63,820 bases of DNA, taken from Paeniroseomonas aquatica (GTDB taxonomy: Bacteria; Pseudomonadota; Alphaproteobacteria; Acetobacterales; Acetobacteraceae). Of the stretch, positions 27,101 to 34,630 are shown piece by piece; within the stretch, counting starts at the first letter, position 1, and every line of letters begins with the position of its first letter. A program made the translations under genes and the position numbers. The stretch spans positions 1-63,820 of the forward strand of contig NZ_JAUFPN010000108.1 of NCBI RefSeq assembly GCF_030409335.1. The letters run 5' to 3'. Under the pieces are notes generated by a model, which did no database searches, had not been told where the DNA came from, and saw nothing but the letters and a program-made list of their open reading frames with translations.

Positions 27101-29624
27101 TGACGCCGCGGGTCGCCAGCCCGCCGCCCGCGCCGTAGTCGGCGACGTCGAAGTTGTTGCCGCCGTCCAGCGTGTCGTTGCCGGCGCCGCCGGCCAGCCG
27201 CTCCGCCGCCGCGGAGCCCAGCACGCTGTCGTCGCCGGCCCCGCCGGTCACCACCTCGATGCCGCTGAGCCGGTCGGTGCCGCCGGGCTTGAGCACATAG
27301 GCGCCCTGGGCGAAGCCGCCGACGGTGCTCGGGCCCAGCATGACGCTGATGGCGCCTTCCCCGGCATAGCGCCATTCGTCGGTGCCGGCCCGGCCATCGA
27401 AGGTCTTGTTGCCGGCGGCGCCCGAGAGGAAGACGTCGTCGCCGGCCGAGCCCAGCACGGTATCGCCGAAGGCCGAGAGGGCGAGGACGCGGCGGATGCC
27501 CACCAGCGTATCCGTGCTGCCCCAGCCGTCGCTGCCGCTGCCGGCCAGCAGGTCGAGGCTGATGGCCCCGGGGCTGGCGGCATAGGAAAGCTGCACCCCC
27601 GCGGTGCCGTTGCCGACCAGCAGGTCCGCCCCTTCCCGGCCCTCGAGGCTGAGGGCGAAGAAGCCGTCGGCGGCGGCGGCGGCATCCAGCGTATCGGCGC
27701 CGGCCGTGCCGGCGATGACCTGGATGCCGCTGAAGCTGTCCCGCGCGCCGTCCGGCTTGGCGGTGCTGCCCATGGCATAGCCGTCGATGCTCACCGCGAC
27801 CGGCCCGGCCAGGCCGGCATAGCTCAGCCCGTTCCCCGCCCCGGCGCCGCCGGCGATCCGGTCGCTGCCCGGGCTGGCGAGGAAGGTCTCGCCCAGGCTG
27901 CCGCCGGCCAGGCTGTCGTCGCCCGCGGTGCCGGCGATGACGAAGCCGCCGGCCAGGGTCAGGAAGGTGCCGTCGACGAAATCCTCCGGCGCCAGGCCGG
28001 CCAGGCCGTCCAGCCGCACGACCAGGTCCGTCGAATCGAGCCGGGCGTTGCGGTCGAGGTCGAGCACCAGCCAGCCGCCGCCGCCCAGCCCCGGGATCCA
28101 GTAGACCTGGTAGGCCTCCAGCCCGCCCGGGGCGAGGCCTTGCGCCGGCAGCGCCATGCCCGCCACCGGCGCGGCGAGGGCGGTGCCGGTGCTGCCGCTG
28201 AACAGCAGCGCCCGGGCCAGCCCGTCGGCGCCGGTATAGGTGCCGGCATCGGCGCCGCCGCCGTCGCCCCGGCCGAACCAGGCGTTGCTCAGCCTCAGCC
28301 GGTCGCCCTCCGCGGGGAGGAAGCCGATGACGCGGTCCGGGGCGGCCAGGGTGGACCAGCTCGCCTCTCCCATGCCCTGCAGCAGCAGCGTATCCGCCCC
28401 GGCGCCACCGTCCAGCGTATCGGCGCCGAAGCCGCCCTGCAGGCGATCGTCGCCGCCGCCGCCCTGCAGCAGGTCATCGCCCGCGCCGCCCAGCAGCAGG
28501 TCGTCGCCGGACCCGCCGGCCAGCGCGTCATCGCCCGCGCCGCCGTCCAGCACGTCGGTGTCGTCGCCGCCGTCCAGGGTATCGGCGCCGTCCGCGCCCA
28601 GCAGGCTGTCGAAGCCGGCTCCCCCCGCCAGGCTGTCCGACCCGTCGCCGCCCAGCAGGGTATCGTCGCCCGCCAGCCCCGCCAGCGTGTCGTTCGCGCC
28701 GAAGCCGAACAGGCGGTCCGCCGCCGCGGTGCCGGACAGCGCATCCGCGCCGGTGGTGCCGAGCCCGGCGAAGGTGCCGGCGATGAAGCTCGCCGCGGTG
28801 ACGGCCTCCCCCGCCGCGAGGTCCAGCCGCACCACGAGGTCGGTGCCGGCCAGCATCCCGTCCCGGTCGAGGTCGAGCAGGATCCAGCCGCCGCCGGTGG
28901 TCGCCGGCTGCCAGTAGAGGTTGAGCCCCAGCCCGCCGGTCCGGTCGGGCAGGCCAAGCCCGCCCACCGGCGCGGCGCGCGGCGTCAGCGACCCGGCGAA
29001 GCCCAGGGGCAGGCTGGCTTGGCCCGAGAGCGCGAAGCCCTGGCCGGCCAGGGCGAGTAGGGCCGTCCCGATGGCCTCGCCGCGGAGGACCAGGCGGTCG
29101 CCTTCCGCGGCGTTGAAGTCCTGGATCCGGTCGGTCGCCGCCAGGCTGCTGTCCAGCCCGCCGCTGCCCTGGAGGAAGAAGCGGTCCGCTCCCGCGCCGC
29201 CAGCCAGCAGGTCCGCGCCCGCGCCGCCCAGCAGGCTGTCGGCGCCGTCGCCCCCCAGCAGCGTATCGGCGCCCGCCCCGCCCTGCAGCGCATCCTGGCC
29301 GGAGCCACCGGCCAGGCTGTCGTCCCCGCCGCCGCCGACCAGCCCGTCGTCGCCGGCGCCGGCGGTGAAGGAGAGATGCTCGACGCCGGTGACGCTGTCG
29401 CCGGCCAGGGCGCTGACCAGCGCCGGGGCGAGCATGTAGAGGGTGATCGCCTCGGTCGCGGCGGCGCGGTCGATGACCGCGCGATCCTCCCCGGCGCCGC
29501 CGTCGAGGCTGTCGAGGCCCGCGCCGGCGAGGAGCGTATCGTTGCCGCCGAGGCCCAGCAGGGTATCGGCCCCGCCGGTGCCCTGCAGCAGATCGGCCCC
29601 CGCGGTGCCCGTGACCGTCGCCAT
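24132..29624 (-). CDS. Giant RTX (hemolysin-type Ca2+-binding repeat) secreted protein
   Basis: An 1830-residue Gly/Asp-rich protein with very many nonapeptide repeats of the GGxGxDxLx type (for example GGAGADTLLGGDGADSLLGG). These bind Ca2+ as beta-rolls once outside the cell. Interspersed modules include two copies (~165-285 and ~412-556) ending in EF-hand-like DLDRDGMLAGTD (251-262) and DLDRNARLDSTD (522-533). A second ~50-residue module occurs near 47, 1277 and 1376, and several GVGN...LxGN modules are present. There is no N-terminal signal; the C-terminus (GDFLFG) fits type I secretion. No enzyme domain is seen, so it may be an adhesin or surface-layer-like protein. Two Cys (1802, 1806) are unusual for this class. 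RBS GGGGG precedes ATG 29624. No ABC exporter is nearby. Confidence 0.92.
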   Translation of the reverse strand: MATVTGTAGADLLQGTGGADTLLGLGGNDTLLAGAGLDSLDGGAGEDRAVIDRAAATEAITLYMLAPALVSALAGDSVTGVEHLSFTAGAGDDGLVGGGGDDSLAGGSGQDALQGGAGADTLLGGDGADSLLGGAGADLLAGGAGADRFFLQGSGGLDSSLAATDRIQDFNAAEGDRLVLRGEAIGTALLALAGQGFALSGQASLPLGFAGSLTPRAAPVGGLGLPDRTGGLGLNLYWQPATTGGGWILLDLDRDGMLAGTDLVVRLDLAAGEAVTAASFIAGTFAGLGTTGADALSGTAAADRLFGFGANDTLAGLAGDDTLLGGDGSDSLAGGAGFDSLLGADGADTLDGGDDTDVLDGGAGDDALAGGSGDDLLLGGAGDDLLQGGGGDDRLQGGFGADTLDGGAGADTLLLQGMGEASWSTLAAPDRVIGFLPAEGDRLRLSNAWFGRGDGGGADAGTYTGADGLARALLFSGSTGTALAAPVAGMALPAQGLAPGGLEAYQVYWIPGLGGGGWLVLDLDRNARLDSTDLVVRLDGLAGLAPEDFVDGTFLTLAGGFVIAGTAGDDSLAGGSLGETFLASPGSDRIAGGAGAGNGLSYAGLAGPVAVSIDGYAMGSTAKPDGARDSFSGIQVIAGTAGADTLDAAAAADGFFALSLEGREGADLLVGNGTAGVQLSYAASPGAISLDLLAGSGSDGWGSTDTLVGIRRVLALSAFGDTVLGSAGDDVFLSGAAGNKTFDGRAGTDEWRYAGEGAISVMLGPSTVGGFAQGAYVLKPGGTDRLSGIEVVTGGAGDDSVLGSAAAERLAGGAGNDTLDGGNNFDVADYGAGGGLATRGVTVDLTAGSGADAWGGTDVLRNIESAWGTPLGDELTGFAIAGAYTWLRGLAGNDTLRAPAAGTMVGADHAGDPAGILADLAAGTVRDGWGGTDALQAIGVVRGSPHADRIAGGAGAETLLGGGGGDTLDGGAGADWLEGGPGDDLFYVEAAGDLVLEAADEGADTVVAALAWALGPDLEVLVLAEAAGGAYGIGNGGTNLLLGNGSGNVLDGGGDADTLRGGGGGDSLYGSAGDDLLDGQDGDDALVGGAGADTLRGGDGDDIIIADADGRFTGTLLLDAGEAAPRPILLVNAGTFADSIEGGSGLDRWFANQPGSLLDLRLLPLAMQGIEEVYGSAGDDVLLLAPQQAAASVTGGDGSDTLAGTDGGDRLDGSAGDDLLAGGGGDDTLSGGPGDDTLAGGAGHDLLDGLAGHDILRGGSGEDTLVSGDWDLLLDGGPGEDLALIDRGFAVAGLTLTAALLTDGAQATALAGMERLSVRAGAGADLLQGGAGADTLDGGGGGDWLDGGAGANALLGSGGDDTLVSAGWDLLLAGGEGQDLAILDRSGSGRALTMRPGSLSDGVSATGWTGIERLDAAGSALADILLGGAGADTLRGGGGEDTLDGGAGADLLLGGPGDDSYRVDDVFDAILEHPGEGHDTVVAFVGTYLPAGVEVLVLAAGAGPIYGVGEAQANVLLGNEAGNLLIGADGDDTLLGAGGNDILFGEQGGDSLAGDEGDDYLFGGAGDDTLVGGEGFDVLYGEAGNDSLLDGPGLAYLIAGAGDDTLDGGEGADVLYGEEGDDRLAGGPDFVFDLLVAGPGNDRLDGASGFGDFDYLYGGPGDDTFLVDTPADLVFEFPGEGHDTVFADIRGAGYYLFEDIEVLVLLGSTPFGVGNRLDNRLTGNAVGNWLLGGAGDDTLEGRGGDDVLFGEAGADAFVVARGMGADVIGDFGPGTDRVEMSGMGFASFAGLLAATTDYGGTCLIDCGQGDQLVLQNVGKDALLAGDFLFG

Positions 29625-29638
29625 CCATCCCCCACCGG

Positions 29639-29654
29639 GGCCGCTGCGGCGGCC
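29639..29654 (-). other. Small hairpin between the two RTX genes
   Basis: GGCCGC (29639-29644) pairs with GCGGCC (29649-29654) around a 4-base loop in the 80-bp spacer between the protease gene and the giant RTX gene. It may act as a partial terminator or 3' stabiliser, letting the upstream protease gene be expressed at a different level from the downstream gene. This is a guess from position. Confidence 0.3.
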
Positions 29655-29699
29655 TGCGGTCGGCTGGTCTAGGGGGCGGGCCCTGAATTATCCCTGAAT

Positions 29700-29723
29700 G
29701 CGGCTCAGCCGAACAGGAAATCG
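29700..29723 (-). repeat. 24-bp 3'-end direct repeat, copy 2
   Basis: Identical to 24127-24150. It covers the codons for the shared terminal residues D-F-L-F-G, the stop TGA and the following five bases of the RTX protease gene. It suggests that the two genes exchanged or duplicated their secretion-signal ends. Confidence 0.9.
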
Positions 29724-31729
29724 GCCTCCGACAGCGCCGCCCGGAGGACGCCGGTGAGGATGATGACGTCGCCCTCGCCGAAGTCGATCGCCGCGGTGCC
29801 GTCATGGTCCCCGGTCACCGCCAGCACCTGGGCGAAGCTGGCGAGACCCAGGCCGCCGAGCAGGATATGGTCGAGGCCCGCGGCGAAGTCGCCCAGCACG
29901 TCGCTGCCGCCGCCGCGGCCGAAGACGAAGGTATCGGCCCCGGCCTCGCCGAACAGCACGTCGTTGCCCTCTCGGCCGTCCAGCGTATCGTCGCCGGCGC
30001 CGCCGAGCAGGAGGTTGCCCTCCGCATTGCCGGTGACCGCATTGTCCAGTTCGTTGCCCACGCCGAAGGGCGTCGCGTCGAGCAGGACCAGGTCCTCGAC
30101 CCCGCCCGGCAGGTAGAAGCCGGTGCCGGCGATGCTGGCATGGATGGTATCGATGCCCTCCCCGGGGGCCTCGAAGACCAGGTCGGCGGCCGAATCCACC
30201 CAGTAGCGGTCGTCGCCGGCCTGGCCATGGAGGGTATCGGCCTCGCCGAGGCCGCTGGCGCCGTCGAGGCTGTCGTCGCCCTCGCCCCCGACGAGCTGGT
30301 CGGCGCCCTCGCCGCCCAGGATGCTGTCCGCGCCGGCGCCGCCGTGGAGGGTATCGTCGCCGCCGCCGCCGGCCAGGGTATCGGCGCCCTCCCCGCCGAT
30401 CAGCAGGTTGGCGCCCTCGTTGCCGGCAAGGCGGTTGGCGAGGTCGTTGCCGACGCCGAAGAGGTCGCCGGCGCCGGGGGCCAGGACCAGCGCCTCGACC
30501 CCGGCATAGAGGTAGTAGCTGGTGGTGGCGGTGGCCGTGTCGCGGCCCTGGCCGGGACCCTCGACGATGACGTCGCCCTGGGTGTCCACCACGTAGCGGT
30601 CGTCGCCGTCGCCGCCGGCCAGCGTGTCATGGCCCGCCCCGCCGTCCAGCAGGTCGTCGCCGGCATTCCCGGCCAGGACATTGTCCGCCGCATTGCCGAG
30701 GAGGGTATCCGCCCCGCTGCCGCCGGTCGCGTTCTCGATCACCGCGCCGAAGGCGATCGCCAGGTTGTCCCGCCCGTCGTAGCTCGGGTCCGGCGCGCCG
30801 GTGGCGAAGGCGGGAATCTCCAGCCGCAGCTCCGCCCGGGTCAGCCGCAGGCCGATGCTGGAGTGGTGTCCCTCGGTCAGGTCGATGAGGTTGCTCAGGG
30901 ACTGGTTGCCGGCATCGATGGTATCGATGCCGCCGGCATCCCAGATCGTCTCGAGGAAGCGCGCATTCGGGGCCCAGGCGTAGCGGTCGTCGCCGGCGGC
31001 ATGCGCCATGTTGGCGCCGTAGAGGTACTGCGCCGCGGCGATGTCGTAGAGCATCGGGCCGTCCGGCTCGAGGTCGGTGACGGTGTAGCTGTAGTTGCCG
31101 GCGGTGCCGGCGACCGCCACGACCGAGGCATTGGCCGGGGCGGTATAGGACATGACCGTGAAGGCCTTGGTATCCGTCGCGGCCGGCAGGGTCGGCGAGG
31201 CCTCGAAGGGGTGCTTCAGGCCGATCGCATGGCCGGTCTCGTGCACCAGCACGTCGTAGCCGCCGGCGCCGGGCGCCAGCGCGTCATTGCCGGGATGGGT
31301 GCCGATGTAGACGTCGCCCCCGAGCGGCGTCGGGCTCGCCGCGGTGATCCGCAGCGGAGCGCCGCCGAGGCTGGTGGCGAAGGTGGGGAAATAGGCATAG
31401 CCGCCGGGGTCCATGGTGTGCCGGCCGAAGCGCATGTCGCCGCCCGCGCCGGTGTCCGGGACCTCGGTGAAGCGGATGTCGGCGACCGCCGACCACGCCC
31501 CGAGCGCCTGCGCCACCCCGGCCCGCATCGCCGGGTCCATGGCCACCAGGGGGGTCGGCGGCGAGGCCCGGTAGTAGCTCGGGAAGTCCTCCAGGAAGCT
31601 GTAGGTGACCGCGGCGGGGGTGCCGATCCCGCCCGGCTCGGCCGGCGCCGTGCCCACCGCGGCCGGATAGTTCCAGCGGGCGGTCTCGTAGCCGCCCAGT
31701 ATCGCCAATAGTGGATCAAATACAGTCAT
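29705..31729 (-). CDS. Serralysin-type (M10B) RTX metalloprotease
   Basis: A 674-residue secreted zinc protease. The catalytic domain (~1-240) has the metzincin motif HETGHAIGLKH at 163-173 and the Met-turn MSY at 193-195. A peptidase M10 C-terminal-like segment follows, then RTX repeats from ~330 (GGSGADTLLGNAADNVLAGN). The last ~210 residues are closely similar to the end of the giant RTX protein 81 bp downstream, including LVLLxxTPFGVGN and the terminal DFLFG, consistent with a shared type I secretion signal. No pro-region with the usual inhibitory motif is obvious and no inhibitor (Inh) gene is adjacent. The first codons are unusually A/T-rich (GTA TTT GAT CCA), which may keep the start site unfolded. 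Confidence 0.93.
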   Translation of the reverse strand: MTVFDPLLAILGGYETARWNYPAAVGTAPAEPGGIGTPAAVTYSFLEDFPSYYRASPPTPLVAMDPAMRAGVAQALGAWSAVADIRFTEVPDTGAGGDMRFGRHTMDPGGYAYFPTFATSLGGAPLRITAASPTPLGGDVYIGTHPGNDALAPGAGGYDVLVHETGHAIGLKHPFEASPTLPAATDTKAFTVMSYTAPANASVVAVAGTAGNYSYTVTDLEPDGPMLYDIAAAQYLYGANMAHAAGDDRYAWAPNARFLETIWDAGGIDTIDAGNQSLSNLIDLTEGHHSSIGLRLTRAELRLEIPAFATGAPDPSYDGRDNLAIAFGAVIENATGGSGADTLLGNAADNVLAGNAGDDLLDGGAGHDTLAGGDGDDRYVVDTQGDVIVEGPGQGRDTATATTSYYLYAGVEALVLAPGAGDLFGVGNDLANRLAGNEGANLLIGGEGADTLAGGGGDDTLHGGAGADSILGGEGADQLVGGEGDDSLDGASGLGEADTLHGQAGDDRYWVDSAADLVFEAPGEGIDTIHASIAGTGFYLPGGVEDLVLLDATPFGVGNELDNAVTGNAEGNLLLGGAGDDTLDGREGNDVLFGEAGADTFVFGRGGGSDVLGDFAAGLDHILLGGLGLASFAQVLAVTGDHDGTAAIDFGEGDVIILTGVLRAALSEADFLFG

Positions 31730-31864
31730 GCATCGCTTTCCGGCTGCGTCCCCGCCTCGACGCCCGATGGCATCGATTTGGTCGTGAAATCATGAAATCG
31801 TCATACTTGACGGCCGGGCGCGGGAGGCGCTTAGCAACGGCAACGACGAGGATGAGACGAAGCC
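31730..31864. promoter_or_regulatory. Divergent promoter region, RTX protease / unknown protein
   Basis: A 135-bp spacer between divergent genes, A/T-richer in its centre (31775-31812). GAAATC occurs twice within a short distance there. On the + strand TTGACG at 31807-31812 followed after 18 bases by TTAGCA is a weak promoter candidate for the 419-aa protein gene. No clear palindromic operator is seen. Confidence 0.3.
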
Positions 31865-33124
31865 ATGACCTTCGCTAATCCATTACCTGGAAGCTTGCAG
31901 AACGGCGGCCGGTTCCCCGCCGGACCGGCCGCGGAAAATCCCGGGCTGGACGCCTTCGTCGCCCTCTGCGGCGAAGCCGCCTGGGCCGCCAGGCTGGCGG
32001 ATATCGGCAACCGGGCCCAGGCGGGCTCGCTGACCGGCCGCGCCGCGCAGCAGCGCCATGCGCTGGAACTGGCCCTCGCCCGGCTCTCGGGCCGCCGCGC
32101 CCTGACCAGGCCGAGTGTCGCCGAACGCCGGGTCTGCGCCTTCGCCGAGGAGGCCGTCCGCCTCGCCGACAGCCTGCCGGAGGGCCCCCGCGCCCGGCTG
32201 CGCGACCAGCTCCTGGCCGGGCTCACGGGCGAGTCGACGCTCATCCCGCTGTTCCACCTGCTGCGCACCGCCGGGCTGCTGCGCGAGGCCGGCTTCACCA
32301 TTGCCTTCACCGGCCTCGCCGAGGGCACCCCGCACGACCTGCTGGTCGAGCGGGAGGGGGCGACCGCCGCGGTGGTCTGCGAGACCGTCTCCGCCGAGGA
32401 GGGCCGCCCGGTCCATCGCGGCGACTGGTATGCGCTGGTCGACCGCATCACCCCCGAGCTGCAGGCCTGGCTCGCCGCCCATCCCGGCCGCTACCTGCTG
32501 AAGATGACCCTGCCGGACGGCATCTCCGGCCCCGACCAGCTGACCCTGCTGCACCAGCGGATCAGCGAGATGCTGGCGGCCGAGAGGCGCCAGGACCTCG
32601 GCGGCGCCGGGTCGCAGGCGGTGCTCAAGCTCGACCCGTTGATGCTGGCGGGCACCCAGGCGTCGGACCAGGCCGGCGGCCTGCTCGCCCGGCTGCGCGC
32701 CCAGTTCGGCCCGGAAGCCCATCTCGCCGTCACCACCGGCGGCAGCGGCAGCGTCTTCGTCATGGCCGCCCGCGCCGGGCGGGAGAACGAGGTCGCGGCC
32801 GCCGTCGCCCGCCGGCTCGGCCAGGCGGCCGAGGCCCGGCTGTCGGGGGCGCTGCCCGGCATCGTCGCGGTCTTCCTCGAGGACCTGGACCGCACCGAAT
32901 GGCGCGGGCTGCGCGACCGCCTCGACCTCGAGGGGGCGGTGCGGCGCTTCCTGACCAGCGGTCCCGCCCGCCGCGTCGTCGCCGTCACCTGCGCCTCGCG
33001 CTTCGAGATGTTCGGGGCCTCGCCGCCGGATGCGGCCGAGGGGGCCGAGTTGCGCTTCCGTAATCCCGGCCATCCGGCGGCCAAGGTCGCCGCCCTCGCA
33101 CCGGGCATCCTCTCGTCAATGTGA
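31865..33124 (+). CDS. Conserved-looking protein of unknown function (419 aa)
   Basis: I do not recognise this family. It is a soluble 419-residue protein without signal peptide or membrane span. Residues ~118-180 run GLLREAGFTIAFTGL, then PHDLLVEREGATAAVVCETVSAEEGRP. This acid-strand-strand-acid pattern is reminiscent of PD-(D/E)xK nuclease folds, but the catalytic Lys is not evident. The C-terminal third has hydrophobic strands (IVAVFLEDLD, RRVVAVTCASRFEMFG) and ends ELRFRNPGHPAAKVAAL. The first codons (AAT CCA TTA CCT GGA) are A/T-rich like those of the divergent RTX protease. A 47-aa gene follows. Codon usage is normal for the genome, so it is a real gene; its role is open. Confidence 0.8.
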   Translation: MTFANPLPGSLQNGGRFPAGPAAENPGLDAFVALCGEAAWAARLADIGNRAQAGSLTGRAAQQRHALELALARLSGRRALTRPSVAERRVCAFAEEAVRLADSLPEGPRARLRDQLLAGLTGESTLIPLFHLLRTAGLLREAGFTIAFTGLAEGTPHDLLVEREGATAAVVCETVSAEEGRPVHRGDWYALVDRITPELQAWLAAHPGRYLLKMTLPDGISGPDQLTLLHQRISEMLAAERRQDLGGAGSQAVLKLDPLMLAGTQASDQAGGLLARLRAQFGPEAHLAVTTGGSGSVFVMAARAGRENEVAAAVARRLGQAAEARLSGALPGIVAVFLEDLDRTEWRGLRDRLDLEGAVRRFLTSGPARRVVAVTCASRFEMFGASPPDAAEGAELRFRNPGHPAAKVAALAPGILSSM

Positions 33125-33127
33125 CAC

Positions 33128-33158
33128 CCGGTTGCGCCCGGTGACACGAGGCAACCGG
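33128..33158 (+). terminator. Inverted repeat after the 419-aa protein gene
   Basis: CCGGTTGC (33128-33135) pairs with GCAACCGG (33151-33158) across a 15-base loop, beginning three bases after the stop codon. GTGACAC is repeated directly at 33121 and 33141. There is no T-run; a terminator is likely from position only. Confidence 0.4.
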
Positions 33159-33252
33159 CGGCGGTCTGCGGCGTTCTGAGGCCCCACGATCGCCGCTGCC
33201 GCCCGGGTCGCTGTCCGGTGCTGCCTGCGGCCCAGCAGCAGGATGCAGCCGC

Positions 33253-33396
33253 ATGACCGATCGAGAGATCCAGGCCAAGCTCGCCGAGCTCGACCGCATC
33301 CTGAACGACCTGGAAACCCGGATGGACCCGCATCGCGTCTGGACCCTGCTCGCCGAGATCAGCGGCAAGGGCCAGGCGTCCCGGGCGGGCGCCTGA
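33253..33396 (+). CDS. 47-residue helical small protein
   Basis: ATG 33253 opens 47 codons ending TGA 33394-33396. The product starts MTDREIQAKLAELDRILND and ends TLLAEISGKGQASRAGA. It is highly charged, with Leu/Ile spacing of an amphipathic helix or short coiled coil, and a central MDPHRVW. The phrase LAELDRILND recalls the N-terminal helix of peptide chain release factors, but it is far too short to be one. A purine-poor leader gives no strong RBS. Codon third positions are G/C-rich as in real genes here. Function unknown; it could be a partner of the preceding 419-aa protein. Confidence 0.55.
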   Translation: MTDREIQAKLAELDRILNDLETRMDPHRVWTLLAEISGKGQASRAGA

Positions 33397-33402
33397 GGGG
33401 GC

Positions 33403-33831
33403 TCAGGCGCCGAGGATCTTCCAGATGCCGTCGGCGTGCACGATGGTCCGGTCGCCCACGCTGACCAGCCCCCGGACGAAGACGACCGAGCGGGTGGTGC
33501 GCAGCACCTCGGCCCGTCCCACCACGTAGTCGCCGAGCTTCACCGGCGCGATGAACTGGGTGCTGAGCTGCACCGTGGTGCAGGGCTTGCGGCCGGCGGC
33601 TTCCCAGACGGTCATGCCCAGCACGTCGTCGGCGAAGCTCATCAGCATGCCGCCATGCACCACGCCGCCGAGGTTGAGGTGCCGCGCCTCGGCGGTGAAG
33701 CCGTAGCGGAAGCCGCCGCCGTCGGCATCGCGCTTGAACCAGAAGGGGCCGATCAGCCCGGGATAGCCGTCCGGCTGCATCCGCTTCCAGCCGGTGGTCG
33801 CGGGATCGAAGGGGGTCATGTCATCGGGCAT
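33403..33831 (-). CDS. PaaI-like hotdog-fold thioesterase
   Basis: A 142-residue hotdog protein. Acyl-CoA thioesterases of this family hydrolyse aryl- or acyl-CoA. The family helix and catalytic region are seen in LGGVVHGGMLMSFADDVLGM (HGG motif with the following Asp), then TTVQLSTQFIAPVKLGDYVVGRAEV. There is no signal peptide, so it is cytosolic. It lies 58 bp after tlyA in the same direction and could be transcribed with that cluster. Specific substrate not predictable. Confidence 0.88.
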   Translation of the reverse strand: MPDDMTPFDPATTGWKRMQPDGYPGLIGPFWFKRDADGGGFRYGFTAEARHLNLGGVVHGGMLMSFADDVLGMTVWEAAGRKPCTTVQLSTQFIAPVKLGDYVVGRAEVLRTTRSVVFVRGLVSVGDRTIVHADGIWKILGA

Positions 33832-33888
33832 GGCCGTCTATAGCGGCTGGGCGCCGGGCCCGACAACGCCCCTGCTGCATCGCAACAT

Positions 33889-34596
33889 TCAGCCCTCGCG
33901 GGTCGCGGCGATCAGGAATTCCCGGTTGCCTTCCGGCCCCAGCAGCGGGCTGGGCTCGACGCCCAGCACCCGCCAGCCCGGCAGGCCCGCCCACCATTCG
34001 GACATGCGGCTGCAGACCGCGCGATGCACCGCGGCATCCCGCACCACGCCGCCCTTGGCGACGGCCGGCCCCACCTCGAACTGCGGCTTGATCAGCGCCA
34101 CCGCCCAGGCCCCGGGGGCACAGAGCGAGATCGCCTGCGGCAGCACCACCTGCAGGCCGATGAAGCTGGCGTCGCAGACCAGCACCTCCGGCGCCTCGCC
34201 CAGCTGCGGGGCCTCGAGGTAGCGGGCGTTGACCCGCTCCATCACCACCACCCGGGGGTCGTTGCGCAGGGTCCAGGCCAGCTGGCCGTGGCCGACATCC
34301 ACGGCGAAGACCTTCGCCGCGCCATGGTGCAGCAGCACATGGGTGAAGCCGCCGGTCGAGGCGCCGACGTCGAGCGCCACCTTCCCCGCCGGGTCCAGGC
34401 CGAAATGCGCGATCGCATGCGCCAGCTTGACGCCGCCGCGGGAGACCCAGGGATGGTCCTGGCCGCGCAGCTCGAGCGGCGTGCCGGGAGCCAGGAACTG
34501 CCCGGCCTTCTCGATCCGCAGCGTCCCGGAATAGACCTTGCCCGCGAGGATCAGGGCCTGGGCCCGGGTGCGGCTTTCGGCCAGCCCCCGGTCCAC
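33889..34596 (-). CDS. tlyA: TlyA-family rRNA 2'-O-methyltransferase / S4-domain protein
   Basis: An FtsJ-like methyltransferase with an N-terminal S4 RNA-binding domain. The S4 part is ESRTRAQALILAGKVYSG, followed by HPWVSRGGVKLAHAI. The SAM-binding motif is ALDVGASTGGFTHVLLHHGA, and IKPQFEVGP is typical of TlyA. TlyA methylates 16S and/or 23S rRNA in several bacteria. The given start is GTG 34596, but the conserved frame continues upstream (codons for RERADQAL) to a TGA near 34647 without any ATG, GTG or TTG. The real start may therefore be CTG 34599 or the AUC codon at 34626, just before which GAGG occurs. It follows dxs with almost no gap. Confidence 0.88.
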   Translation of the reverse strand: MDRGLAESRTRAQALILAGKVYSGTLRIEKAGQFLAPGTPLELRGQDHPWVSRGGVKLAHAIAHFGLDPAGKVALDVGASTGGFTHVLLHHGAAKVFAVDVGHGQLAWTLRNDPRVVVMERVNARYLEAPQLGEAPEVLVCDASFIGLQVVLPQAISLCAPGAWAVALIKPQFEVGPAVAKGGVVRDAAVHRAVCSRMSEWWAGLPGWRVLGVEPSPLLGPEGNREFLIAATREG

Positions 34597-34630
34597 CAGT
34601 GCCTGGTCGGCGCGTTCCCGGGCGATCGCC

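Noticed and set aside
24090-29060. A 1656-codon + strand open frame opposite the giant RTX gene
   Set aside because: Antisense of highly repetitive GC-rich coding DNA; the true frame on the minus strand shows clear Ca2+-binding repeats.
24200-29600. Short spaced DNA repeats that could look like a CRISPR array or satellite
   Set aside because: They are the imperfect coding repeats of RTX nonapeptides, vary in length and keep the reading frame; there are no uniform spacers or cas genes.
29804-31711. A 635-codon + strand open frame opposite the RTX protease
   Set aside because: Shadow of the protease gene, which carries the intact HETGHAIGLKH motif on the other strand.
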